This document shows positions 44,560 to 56,754 of a stretch of 64,000 nucleotides of DNA, piece after piece. Source of the stretch: Phallus indusiatus (Eukaryota > Basidiomycota > Agaricomycetes > Phallales > Phallaceae); contig JAQFWX010000035.1 in the NCBI GenBank assembly GCA_027605045.1, positions 372,001 to 436,000 of the forward strand, given 5' to 3'. Each line of letters begins with the position of its first letter. The stretch's first letter is position 1. The notes under the pieces were generated by a model. That model had not been told where the DNA came from, searched no databases, and worked only from the letters and a program-made list of their open reading frames with translations. The position numbers and the translations under genes were made by a program.

Positions 44560-45902
44560 TCAGCAATTGGCGAGATTTTGGTATATACCCATATGTCTCT
44601 CACGGGGATCAATGTTTTGGGCCCAGCCATTCAAAAGTTGAAACAAACTGAATGTGTTTTGCATAAGATTATTAGTCTGATGAACAAAAATGACTCACTA
44701 ATCCAGATTGTTCTGACATCTGCAGCACGAGGTATGTGCAGCCGCAGTAGCCTCCGCCTAGATGTATTTAAATGATTAGATATTTAGATTTTGCACTTGT
44801 GATAACTTACAATTGTCATGTCTGGCTTCCACCCATTGTATTGACCAATCGTTGACAAGACATTCCCGTCGTTGTCTTTCAAAGTCTGGGCAAAAAATGA
44901 AGCGCCTTCTCTGATGTTAAAGTTCTGGAAAATAAGTTGAGAATTAGGGACTGAAGTGCCTGTTAGAAAAAAGGGGGACATATTTACAGGATCTTGGCAA
45001 TTTCCACCTGGTGCATTGACACATTTATCTTTAGAAATTTGCATTAAACCTTGTTCGCCACCTTCGCCGACTGCTCCGGGATTACAAGTGGATTCTTGCA
45101 TTGCAATCGAAGCCAATAAGATAGGAGGGACTATCAAAGATCGAATGTTAATAAACAGGCAGTAGAACAACGGGTCAACGTACTTCCGAACTCATCTGCG
45201 TATTTGTTGAATAACGAGATATAAGGCGTGCAATGTTTGAAGGGAGTATCGGGGTGTTTAATGGCTTCACTCAAGTCGACGACAATGACTGGACATCGTA
45301 GGTCAGCATAGATCATGAACTAGTCTAATCAATGCGCGTACGTTGACCAACAGTAACTCGAGGAGGCTGCCATCCTTTGCCATCTATGCCACAATTCAAG
45401 AAATGTTCATTTCCATTAGGTCCAGAGCTGACTGTGATATCTTCTGTGTACCGGATAGAAATGATATTAAGATTTGAGCAGGTAAATTGAGAAACAACGT
45501 ACTTGTTGCGCCACTAGGACCGCATATAGGACTGGTAACTCGAAGAAGGCCTGAGGCTGCGGAGCTAACTGAACCCGCCCCAGGAACTTGAGAGGCAGCG
45601 TGGTGCACAGTGGCAGAAGGAACTTTAACGGGAGCTGCTTTTGTGGGAGTAGCCTTTGCGGGAGCTGCCACTACGGGAGCCAACTTTGCCTTCGATGTCT
45701 CCGCTGGACGTGCGCTGGAGAGGAGAGATGTTTTCTCGCGGGGTTTGCAGCGTTTTTTCAGAGAAGCTTGGCTGCCATTACTTGCAACACGATGTGCCAA
45801 CAAGGCATGCTTGGAGGAACCGCTGTTGTGCTGATTGGAGAAAAGAGAGGCATGTGCAATGAGTGACACGGCCAGGAGGGCCAGGAAAACACGGAACAAC
45901 AT
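44560..45902 (-). CDS. Secreted lysozyme-like protein with lytic transglycosylase (SLT/GH23) domain
   Basis: A secreted protein with a domain of the bacterial soluble lytic transglycosylase fold, which cleaves peptidoglycan. ATG 45902 gives a strong signal peptide (MLFRVFLALLAVSLIAHASL); an upstream in-frame ATG exists but would bury it. A low-complexity linker rich in Ala, Pro and Lys follows. The middle part is a fungal-specific region (CGPSGA, NCGIDGKGWQPP, HCTPYISLFNKYADEFGIPP). The SLT core reads ILLASIAMQESTCNPGA, with the likely catalytic Glu in MQES, then GEQGLMQISKDKC. It ends IGQYNGWKPDMT, and a Cys-rich tail (TSCCRCQNNLDYLFQLLNGW) continues to a TGA at 44560. Similar proteins are common in Agaricomycetes as I recall them. 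Action on bacterial walls is inferred from the fold. Confidence 0.85.
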
Positions 45903-46471
45903 GAAGAGAGAAGGAGAGGATGGAGGACAAAACAGAAAGCAGTTGGGGCGTCGTCGGGACAACAAATCTACACTCAGTGTGCAACGGCGGGAGCTATACC
46001 GTATGTCAAAATGTCATGTGTACTCATTAATCTCTGCAGGGTCGTCTCTGAGATCATAGCGCCAACTTCAAAAAAAAGATTGAGTTGATAAATTTTCTCA
46101 TTACATATTTCTTTCAAAAAAAGAAAATCCAACCTGGGAAACAAAGGAGATATATCCAAGGCCATTATGAAGAAAATTTTTTGAACACGGCGGGAACAGT
46201 GGACACTACCCATCTTTATTGTGACAGGTCTTTATGTAAGTTGTCACGCCACAATCAGAGCGACGTCCGCACTGCATATATTTTGACTTTGCAAGGTCCT
46301 TTTTTCCGCTTCAAAGATAGATGGTTTTATGCTTCTAATAAATCTATTCTTTTATTGATGTTTCCCCGTAACACGCCGAAGAGTCGGCTTTTGCCTAGCT
46401 GTGACCATATTACGTAATACTACAACTAATAGACTGAGAAGCATTTGCTCGTGTGTCCTCGAAACAGTGTT
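45903..46471. promoter_or_regulatory. Divergent promoter region between the GH23-like gene and PPT1
   Basis: A 569-bp region between two divergent starts. It holds no recognisable gene. An open frame on the - strand continues upstream of the GH23 start for 21 codons, but signal-peptide placement argues against using it. Confidence 0.4.
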
Positions 46472-48882
46472 ATGAGTCAAACTTCTTCAGAATCGTCTGT
46501 ATCGAGCCCTAGCAATACTCCTTCATCATCTATACCATCTTCTCCTACATCTTCCGTTTTCTCTAAGGATGTCTCTGAAGAAGACAAATTAGAAGCTGCG
46601 CGTCTCAAGGCAGATGCCAACAAGGCTTTTCAAGGCAATTTTTTTTTTCAAGAGAATCTGGTAGTATTGATGATCTAAATTCACCCTGTAGAGCACAATT
46701 ACCCAAAAGCTGCAACGATATATTCGCTGGCCATCGAACGTAATCCTAATGACCCGACGTTATTCTGCAATCGTAAATATCACATACATAAAAGCATTCT
46801 TCTTCTTAACTTGAAATGGACTAGGTGCATATACCAGAATGAAATTGGAAGAGCAAGGATATGCCATTAATGACGCCAGTTCGTTTCATTTCATTTGTTA
46901 TCCTCCTTTTCGGCTTTTGACTTTTGGTAGCCAGAGCTATCGAACTCGATCCAAAATACGTCAAGGCGTATTACCGGTTCGTGTCCCATTTCTAATCCTA
47001 CGCCCTGGAAATGATTTCAATATTATAATACAGTCGCGCTTTATGCCAGATTGGCATTTTACGACCCCAGAAAGCTGTCGCGGATTTGAAGAAAGTCCTT
47101 CAGCTGGAACCACAGAACAAACTTGCCAAGACACAGCTTGAAGCTACCCAGAAGTTGATACGAAAGGCCGAATTTGAGAAGGTTGGTTTTATACTTATCA
47201 TTACCAATCAAAAAGTGAAATAACGTGCTCAGGCGATCGAACTTGGAGAAGAACAAGATGCAGCTGAGCAATGTCTACAGGCTATCAAAGAAGGTAACTT
47301 ACTTTTTATCGCATAATTCTCACGCTCTAAATTACATGAAGGTAGCTGCAATGTTGATAAATCCTACACCGGTCCATGTCTGTCCCAGGATAATGAGGGA
47401 CAGCACCAAATATCACAGGATTTTATTGAATCCATGATTTCATGGTTTAAACAAGGCAAAACGTTACATCGTCGATATGTCTGGGAAATTGTTCTGGGAT
47501 GTTACAATGCTCTCATAAAGGAGGAAACTCTGACAGATATTGTTTTGGAGGAAAACATGACATGTGATATTATTGGCGATATTCATGGTACGTTTCAGTT
47601 TAATCACCAGAGTTTATTTCTCAATCATTTAAAAGGTCAATTTTACGACATGTTACACCTTCTGCAGATGACGGGGACTCCGTCAGAGCTACATTGTCTA
47701 GTTTTCAACGGTGACTTTGTTGACAGGGGCTCCTGGTCTGTCGAGGTAATATTGACGTTGTTTGCCTATAAATGTAAGTTTATATTGTTTCATTGGCGGT
47801 ATATTAATTGTAATTGTAGGGTTATACCCGAACCAAGTCAAGCTTAACCGTGGAAATCACGAAAGCAAATCAATGAACTCAGTTTATGTGAGTTATTTCG
47901 GCAACCCCATCTGTGTAAAAGACATTGACAATGCTGGCAGGGATTTGAGGGTGAAGTCAAGCATAAGCACGGGGAATTAACATACAAAGTAGAGAACATC
48001 TCATCCAATTTCGTTGGCTGTCACTCAGACTTGTTATCTAGCTGTTTTCACACGTCTTCACTGCATTACCATTAGCTACTCTAGTGTCTGCAACGCTTCC
48101 TCCCGCGACATCTCCAGAAAAACCGATTCTTTCTCCAGAAGGTCGGAAAAGATATTTTGTTGTCCATGGTGGTCTATTTAGTCAAGATGGTGTTACTTTG
48201 GAGGACATCCGTAAGATACCTAGGTTGGGTCAACAGCCAGGAAATGAAGGATTGATGTGTGAGGTAAAGGATGCCAAGCTTGTTCAGCTTGTCCGTTATT
48301 GATTTTGGAGCAGCTCCTATGGACAGATCCGCAAGAGATGCCCGGTCGGGGTCCGAGTAAACGCGTAGGTTTCGAAGTTACCTTAAATTTCATTCGGTTT
48401 GATTATAGGGCACTTTAGGGCGTCGGGATTGGTTTCGGACCAGACGTCACAAGAAGGTGGTGTGAGCGGAACAAAATTACTGGCATTCTGCGTTCACATG
48501 AAGTTCGGCAAGGTGAGTGATAATACCTGTTCTAGGCTCAGTGCTTGTCTTAGACAAAAATTCCATTAAGGGGGATATGCCATCGAACATGATGGACTAT
48601 GCACTACAGTACGTTCCAACGCGAAACTGTGTGATCAAAACGTTTATACATTTTTGTTAGGTCTTTTCCGCCCCTAACTACGTCGACCAAGTTGGCAATA
48701 AAGGTGCATTTGTAAGTACTGTACCACAATTCCCAGATGGACTGTTCCGTGAATTCCGCTCTCCTTTCCAGGTTCGCATCGATGCCCAAGGCACGCAAAC
48801 GTATACTACTTTTGATGCACAAGAGCATCCTCCGATGCGCCCTATGGCGTATGCATCTCCGATAGCTAATATGATGATGTAG
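46472..48882 (+). CDS. PPT1: Serine/threonine protein phosphatase 5 (TPR-PP5)
   Basis: This is an Hsp90-associated PPP-family phosphatase. A Ser-rich N terminus leads to three TPR repeats: [53 protein letters not shown], then [20 protein letters not shown]. The catalytic domain has all metal-binding motifs: [64 protein letters not shown] and [18 protein letters not shown]. The C-terminal helix ends [14 protein letters not shown], like the autoinhibitory end of PP5. A dozen or so short exons are needed; splitting GDIHG from QFYDM by an intron restores the family sequence. Substrate choice cannot be judged from the sequence. Confidence 0.95.
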
Positions 48883-49177
48883 ACTTACTGGAGGTTAGTA
48901 TGAGAGCATCTAGTTAAGGAATCTAAGGCTGGGGCGACTTGTTTGAGCTTGGACTTAGTAGATTTCATTATAAATTGCTCTTATTCATATTGGTGGAAAT
49001 CGTAAATTTTAAAGAGATGGAGGTCGAGCAAAACTTGGGTCGTAATTTGCATGCAAATGAAAGATTTTCATGCCCCTGCTGACATAAGCAGGAGACACTT
49101 TCTTTTCACGCCTTCCGTATTAGTTTCCAATAGTGGCCTTTTAATATCAAGCTAAAAAGCCAAATCTTCCCCGCAAT

Positions 49178-51981
49178 GAACAACAAAGGCCTGGCAGCGT
49201 TCTTCAGCGCCGATGACGATGATAACCCTCCAATCCCAGTGCGATAGGAATTGCCTCACGTTTCATACAACTAACCTGGTACTCGTTTTCAGCAAAAAAG
49301 CGTAGACGATCATAAGTTATCACAATTTACGCAAGGTATTCTTGTTATATAAGGGATTAGTGTAAATACTCACCATATCACTAAATGTATAGGTCCTATT
49401 AAGAAATCCAAGCGTGATAAAGAGCGTGAGGCTGCGGAAGCCAAACGACGGTTAGTGTGCACTATTCTGTTCAGCACCGCTTCAGCTCACGGGCGAGTTC
49501 AAAAAGAGAAGAGGAAGAATATACCGCTAAAGCCCTAGCCGAATATCTTGATACATTTGACACCGAAAATGCTTCAAAAACCAAAAAAGGTGGATTGGGT
49601 TTTGTGAAAGCTGGTGGCAGGGAAGAGCTATACCCTTCACACTCTGGCAGCAAGCGTAAATTCAATAGTGTAAGTGTCTCTTCAAAATATACAGCGATCT
49701 ATATTCCTACACCTGTCTCCTAGTTCTCTCCTTCTCCGGAACCGAACCCTAACCAAGCTCCTAGACCAAAGGGAAAGCGTGCTATGGACACGTTTTTAGA
49801 GGAGCTGAAAAGGTTATTACTAGATCGTATTGTGGTTATAGCGCCTTGTCTTAACTTTGGTCATTCAGAGATGAGGTAGAACGAGAAACCAAGCTAAGAC
49901 GACGAGCCGATAGTAAGTTCTAATCAAACTCTTAAGCCAGACATATCTAAAATCCCATTTACAGCTCATGGGAAATCTGTCAGCTCACTCGTTGGTAGGT
50001 TTAGTAGCTATAGAACAAGATCCGTTTCTAAAGCAGTTTGATCCTTAGCTTACGAGAGTCAAACTGGCAGTAGAGATCGTGGAGATCCCGCTGTGAGATT
50101 TCTTCTTTCCTTGGACATTTCAGAGCGTCTCATGTTCTTAGACTTCCAATATTTTTGTTGGAAACATCCCTCCTAATGTTACGGAGTCTGTGTTTGGTAA
50201 TTTCTTTGCGAAGCTAGGTCCTGTAGGCTCAGTAAGCACTTCGAATTTCCGCTGAGACTTTGTCTGACTTCAGATCAAGGTCAAAATTATGTGGCCTAGA
50301 GGAGACAATCCTCCACAAAGCTCCGAAGGTCGGCGTCCTCGATCGGGACTCAGTGGCTTCGTGTCGTATATGAAAAGACGCGACGCAGAAGTGGCCGTGC
50401 GAGATATGGACGGCTATGAATGGCAAGGACACGTCTTACGCGTAGGATGGAGTAAGGCCGTCCCTATTGCAGCCAAGCCAACCTATGGTATGTTTGTGCC
50501 TATTGTAACATTCCTTAATACTTTGACACGTTGTATGTAGGTATTGAAAGATCACGCTCGCGGTCGCGTTCACGTTCACGTTCAAGGTCTTCCAATCGAC
50601 GCTATCACAGTAGAAGTCGAAGCCGGTCGCCACGCCGACAGTGGTCTAAAAGTCCCTCAAGAGATAGATACTCACGATCTTATGGTAATCGATCTTATAA
50701 ACGTAGCCCATCGCCTCGTCGATCACGCCCTCATTCCCCCGATGAGCGTGATCTTGATCCTGAAGAGGAAACATTCATTCAGATTGTTGCCCATAAAGTC
50801 AAACAGCAAGGAAAAGAATTTGAAGACGTATTACAGTCTCAAGAGAAAGGGCGACCGAAGTTTTCATTCTTATGGGACGAGAAAGTATGGTTTAAAAGCT
50901 AATCAGTCGCTCTACATTACTAATTATATGCTCGATCTATTACAGAGCCCTGGGCATTTTTATTATCGGTCATTGCTGAAATCGAAGAAAGAAGTCAGGA
51001 GTGTATTTGAAGATGAGGTATTATATTCTCAGTGTTGGCCGTTGACAACAAAGTGACATCAGACTTTAGGGCTATAACTCCATCTACTCCACAGACTCTG
51101 CTGAAGAATCTGAAAAGGAGCGAGTTCGAAAAGGGCGGTTAGGCAAATATGCCAAGAAGCGGTTTGAAGCGATGTTGAGAGGACTTGCCGGTCGTCGAGG
51201 TGATTTGGCTCGTTGCATGGCATTTAGCCTCGAACATGCAGATGCCGCCACCGAAGTAAGTCATTGTGGTGGTTTAGGTTTATTTCGCTACTGATTGTCT
51301 ATATAGATTGTTGATCTCATTGTCGCCTCGCTCCTTGTTGATGGAACCCCTGTCCCTCGCAAGGTGGCCAGATTATATTTGATCTGTGATATCCTACACA
51401 ACTCAGCTGCCTCAATTCCGAATGCTTGGAAATTCCGTCAAGAGTTTCAATCTCGACTTGGTCTAGTCTTTGATCATCTTTCGACAATATATCATTCATT
51501 CCCCGGACGAATAACAGCGGAGTCCTTCAAGGCCCAGATTATTGCTGTGGTTGAAGTCTGGGAAAATTGGATTGTCTTTCCTGCCGAAACAACTACCGAG
51601 TTACGAAATCGCCTTGAAGGTGTAAAGGAGGATAACCACAATATAGAAGAACAAAAGCTTGAGCCAATTACAGTCGAGCCGACGCCCCAGTCACTCCCAC
51701 AACGCTTCAAAGCCAGTACTTTCAAACCAGCGGAACCGGCTGAATCTAAGACTGAAGATAAAGACAGGGAACCATTAGATACTGGAGATGCTACTTCGGA
51801 GGCCATGTCACTCGAAGGCGACTCAGATAACGATGTAGACGGAAAGCCACTGGAGGACGACGTTGACGGTCAACCAATGGACGATGTTGATGGTGAACCC
51901 ATGGAGGATGTGGACGGCGAACCTATAGATGATATGGACGGTGAACCTCTCGACGATGTGGACGGTGAGCCTATGGCTTGA
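49178..51981 (+). CDS. U2SURP: U2 snRNP-associated SURP protein (SR140/U2SURP-like)
   Basis: This is a splicing factor associated with the U2 snRNP at the branch site. Domains in order: an N-terminal basic region (IKKSKRDKEREAAEAKRR), an RRM (IFVGNIPPNVTESVFGNFFA, with GFVSYMKRRDAEVAVRDMDG), then an Arg/Ser segment (SRSRSRSRSRSSNRRYHSRS). A SURP module follows (FIQIVAHKVKQQGKEFEDVL, WDEKSPGHFYYRSLL). The CID-like helical region reads MLRGLAGRRGDLARCMAFSL, VDLIVASLLVDGTPVPRKVA and RLYLICDILHNSAASIPNAW. The tail has six acidic repeats of the type DVDGEPM. The RRM-SURP-CID order is diagnostic of SR140. In this protein the RS segment lies between the RRM and SURP rather than at the C terminus. 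The stop at 51981 directly follows the last repeat. Confidence 0.93.
51825..51978 (+). repeat. Acidic DVDGEP repeats at the C terminus of the U2SURP-like protein
   Basis: About seven copies of a 21-24 bp unit encode Asp-x-Asp-Gly-x-Pro-x, with variation at the x positions. Codon differences show that the copies are not recent. The array ends directly at the stop codon. Confidence 0.85.
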
Positions 51982-52124
51982 TTGATATAATCAAAATAAA
52001 AAAATGGCATAAATGTAATTTTTTGGGAATGTAAATGATATAAATACATGCAAAGCGCGACCAGTAACGATATGAGCTCCTTCCAAAGACACTTATTTTC
52101 CAAAGTAGCTTAATAGATTAGTTC

Positions 52125-55100
52125 TTAGGCGTTTCGCCGCCCTTTTGACTCAATAAATTCTATGAGAGCATTTTTAGCCGTCTCGAGACAATCTTCGGAT
52201 CCTATAACGGTAATGACGTTATCATCACGTCCTACGGTGATGTCCGCTCCTGTCTCCAACCGCAGTCGAGAGATATTTGCGCCTTGACACGAGTTATAAG
52301 TTAAGAGTGGAAAGTATAATTTTTCTTTACACACCTTTAGTACCCACGATCCGCGGAAACACCGATCTGTCTGGAACGACCAAGAATCCAACGAAAGCGG
52401 CCTTCTCAGCTCGCTCGATTGCAGCGGTAATAAGGGATGTCGCTTTGTCAAGAGAAGTCTGATCTTTTGCCCTTAGGGTCCATTCAGATAATCCTTCTTC
52501 GGCGTCCCGGTAGTTAGGTACCACTTCCCACCGCACTTTTTGTGGGCTAGAATCGTCATCATCGTCAATGCGTGCAACGGGTTCAGAGGGCTGGGGTGAG
52601 AAGATTTCGATGGAACAGCAGAGTAATCAACCTGAACACCGTAAGACCGCAAAGTTTTAGGTAATTGTCCTTGTTGAACGATTGCGTTATGGTATTTGAG
52701 AGGTACGGATATAGTCTCTCTGACGGCGTCGGGAGCCGGCGCTTTGATCTCTTTTTTGATATCGTCAATGGTCTTTTCGACAGCAGGTTTAGATCCAACA
52801 ACTTTGACGATGTCGGCTGGATCCACATTTTCTAATTCACTGGCGTTTTGAGGATCTCCTGCTTGGTGGTACGATCTTGAGCCAGGGAACTGGATTTGTG
52901 TTTTGTGGCGGTCTTGCAATTCCTTCACATGATGTAATGTGAGCTTGTGTGCATATTTGTAAAATTAAAACACATACGTTCAGATGCTGCCCTCCACGGC
53001 CAATCATGATTTTATGCTGCGAAGACGGAACTGCTACCCCTATAACAACCCGATCTCGCAAATTTTCCACCGCTTTCTCTAGCTCAGCCTTCAGCTTCTT
53101 TACCAGGGCTGGTTCCCCACGCAACCGTACTTCATCGGATGGTTCAGATTGTCTAGGGCTGTTGGGGTTTAAGTAAGATTTTTTAGCCTAAGTTGGATGG
53201 CGACACTCACAAATGAATGAGAGATGCTTGGGCCCGGGCGTCTGCAGGTCCGCCACACTTATTAATGAGCTCCTTCAGCTCCTGACCACCTGCTCCAATC
53301 AATGATCTATGGTATTTGTTTTCTATGGTAAGAACTAGAGTAGTCTCCTCGGGAGTATTCTCAACGATAGATAAAATAGCGGTTTTAGCGGCGGCGATGG
53401 ATTCTTTGGTCCCTTTCACGGTGATCGTCACACTTTGAGCGTTGTCAGCAGGTTTTTCGACGTCGATCTGAGCATCTGTATCGTTCCTAATCTGAATGAT
53501 GGAAGCACCGCCTTTGCCAAGTATGCGTGGTATGGTAAATGCTGGGACTGTAAAAACTAAGCTGTTATTTGACTCCTTTTCAAACTCTACAGCCTATTGC
53601 ACTAGTCAGTCAACTTCCGCAAAAAGTAGGAATACAACACCTACATCTAGGATCTCAGCCTTGGCACCAGCAACACCCTTCCTACCTCCTCGGATCAACA
53701 CCTCATCGGACTTAAGGGATTCACGTCCTTTGCTAAATTCGTCATTCTCTTGATTTTCACGAGGGAACGTGATTTTGACATCGTATTTTTCCTAAATAAG
53801 GCTCAGAAGGAAAGTTAACCAGCAAGTAAGAAGGAATTTTTTTTACCTCCATCCTTATGACATATTTGCCATTTTGTCCGATGATCGATGCATGGTATTG
53901 ACGGGGTACACGGATAATTTCCGTTGTTTCATCAGCTAACCGGTCCGCTTGTGCCAGAATTCTCCGTTTCGCCTCTTCAACGTTTTCTTTTCGACCAGTA
54001 ATCTACGGCAATTGAATATAGTGCTGACGATTCATTATCCCACCAGGCTTACCTTGACCTTAGACTTGGAAGCAGGAGGAGCCGAGCTCTTCTTTTTCTT
54101 GACATCTTTCTCCCTCTCTTTTTCCTCCGCCTCGTCTTGGAAATCAAGTCGAACGCCCAGTTGGTCTCTCAAACTAATAAAGGATATAAATCAATTAAAA
54201 ATGCAAAACGCAGAGGCCAATCCCTACCGATTGATCCCAATACCTTGAGCGCCTACAATTTTACCGACAAACTCTCGGAGTATGTCAAATTCGACCGACT
54301 AATTAATTAATTAATCATGTGTCATGGCAATGCATGCTATATATAAAGAAAGTACTCACGTAGCTATTATCGATTTCATCATTCTTAGCATTCTCGACGA
54401 TGCGCAGGATCTCCTTCGATGCACGATCGACATCAGCACTAACACCTCGAATGGCGATAATGTTGTCGTCGGTTGAGTCGTTCAGCTTGAGGAGTTTTCT
54501 TGCTTCAGCACCGAATTTGATAACGAGCGTGCGTTCCTCTCCTATGATAGCGTTCAATGTTGTGCCGTTTTGTCCGTTAACAGCATCGTGCCATTTCTTA
54601 TCGACCTGGAGAGAATGATTCTTGACATCGGCCGCCTCCTTGGTCATTCTTTCCAGCTCCTTTGAGACTTTATCCAAGTGTTCAGTCTTTTCATCGGGGA
54701 GCGGTGAAGGGGAAGAGAACGGATCATAGACAAGAACCACAATGGAAGATTCCGCCGACTCAAGTGGGAAGTACACCGTAACGTTGTGCGCATCGTGGAG
54801 TTGCTTCAGTCTACGTCTGTGTTAGGAGAGGGACAAAGGAAGATGCGATGAAGATACTTGCTTTTTGACGTTTTTGCCCTGAATAATTCGGTGAAGAAGC
54901 CAGTCGATCTCAATAGTTTTAGTCCCAGAGTAAAGCTTTCCAATCAATTCTGACAATATCTTCACAGACGAGTCAACTTTGGGCTTTTCACCAACAAATT
55001 CGATATTGACGCTAGGCTTCTTATTCACAGATTCCAAAGACGGAAGATAGACCGTTACACCCGAATTTTCAGGAGCTAAAGTTTTCTGATAGCCAGTCTG

Positions 55101-56578
55101 ATATATGTAAGTCAACAATTCGGTAGCGAAACGAGAGGAGCCAGGAATGGGAAATTCATGGATATATTGGGAATTTGCCCTCTACGAATGGGTTTCAATG
55201 AACAGGGTGCTGACACTATATATGATCAACTTACTTCCATGACAGCTTGCAAACCAGCGGAAAGGTCTTGAGGGAAACCCCAAATGCGGATTTCTTCCAC
55301 ATCATCATCTGAACTGGGTAGAACGACTGAGCACTTTGACTTTGCAAAAATCTCCTGGTTACCGTTGCCAGCAAGAAGACGATGTTGACGCTTGGGAAGC
55401 TGAATGGTAACGTTTTTGAGATTCCTCGTCAAATCCTCTATAGCCAATTTGATACGTTCGGCAGCATGGTTGACTGCATTTCTGTCACCCTCGATCAAAA
55501 TATCCCGTTCGGCACTTTTAAAAGAAAGCCTTAAATCTTCTCCGGGAGCCGCAGCTGCCTCATAGAAGCTTTTGCGAGAGAGTATTAAAGGAACCATCTG
55601 AGCAGGAATATCGCGAACACGTTGCGACGATTTAGACATCTTGGCAGCGACGATAGCCAGTATGAGATTCTTGGCTTCTTCGACCGAGTACTCACCACCT
55701 TGGATAGAAATTGCAACCGACTGTTCTTCACCTTCTTCCACGGGAGTCGAGACGCGGGATGAAGGACTAGCACTAGTATGACCATTTTTGGGAAGATCGG
55801 CTTCGGCGGAATCTCTACGGGGTATGTCTACTTTGACGCCAGTCTGTTCTCTGATTTGCTTCAATGTAGCGCCTGGCAAGACCGTCAGCGTAATATTGCG
55901 AAGGTTCTAGGGTTTCATACCTTTGACACCAATAATAGAGGGGATGGTGGAAGCGGGGACATTAACTTTAACCGAGACCTGATTTTCAAACAGCAATTAA
56001 TATAACTATGTCCTTCTTTGAGAAATCAAAATGCTACAAAAACGTACGCGGGGACTAAGAGTGATAATTAGCTGTCGTTTGGCCTTCTCGACCTCCCTTT
56101 CGGATTCACCTTTTATGAGAAAGGTGGTGTGACCGCTTTTACGTTGAGTCGAAGCTTCTACCTTGACGCGAAACCTGAGCATGATGATCTTCAAAGCATC
56201 AGCTAAAGTACCCGGCTTGTTATCTCTGCCAGCACGGGATAAATCGACAGCGCTGAGGTCAAAAGAGTCCGAAAAACCAGTACTTCTGATGGCCGTTGGC
56301 TTAATACGGGGCGCATTGTTCCAGCCTGACAGAGATACGGAAGTCTTTGCTGGAGCAGAGGGAGCCAGAGAAGGAAAAGCGACGGAAGAATCTGTATCAA
56401 GGACGGAAGAACCATTGGATACAACCGGCTGAACAGACGGTTCTTTATTTCCGGAAAGAGAAGGGAAAGGATCAGGAGCCCCCTCCAACTCATGTCGGCG
56501 CTGCAAACATTTCAGCAAAAAAATAATGACAAGATCTAATAATTTCACCTGAAGGTCAGCCGCAGAAAGAGTGGTCAT
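52125..56578 (-). CDS. SCP160: Multi-KH domain RNA-binding protein (vigilin/Scp160)
   Basis: A large protein of tandem KH domains; vigilin/Scp160 associates with ribosomes and mRNA, often at the ER. It starts MTTLSAADLQ at 56578. Clear GxxG loops appear in order at IIGVKGATLKQIRE, IVGAQGIGINRLRD, IIGQNGKYVIRM, ILGKGGASIIQIR, LIGAGGQELKELI, MIGRGGQHLNEL and, near the C terminus, IVGTKGANISRLR. Between them lie KH-like blocks without an intact loop, such as IPAQMVPLILSRKSF, LLAGNGNQEIF and AIVQQGQLPKTL. The protein ends IEFIESKGRRNA. About 20 short exons are present. One intron near 52598-52638 is only 41 nt and is required to join SYGVQ to PSEPVARIDDD. Domain number and the mix of intact and degenerate repeats fit the vigilin family well. 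Confidence 0.93.
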
Positions 56579-56754
56579 TGTGAGAAGTCCAAAATATAGA
56601 TGATAACCAATTGACGAAGGAATAACCAAAAGAGAAGGGAATAAATGTCAGGTAGCCAAACCAGCAACGACAAACTACTTGGTTGAAGACGTGGGCGTTT
56701 CTAAGTTGGCAGGGGGTTGATTACGTAACGCGGACCGGCAATCTGCCAGGAACT
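56579..56754. promoter_or_regulatory. Divergent promoter between SCP160 and the vacuolar protease gene
   Basis: A gap of 176 bp separates the divergent start codons. A short ggttgattacgtaacgcgg stretch at 56715-56733 contains the partial palindrome ttacgtaa, a sequence bZIP factors often bind. Function is not shown. Confidence 0.45.

Noticed and set aside
52560..52640. Apparent frameshift in vigilin near its C terminus
   Set aside because: A 41-nt intron with GTTGAT donor and CCCAG acceptor explains it and yields PSEPVARIDDD.
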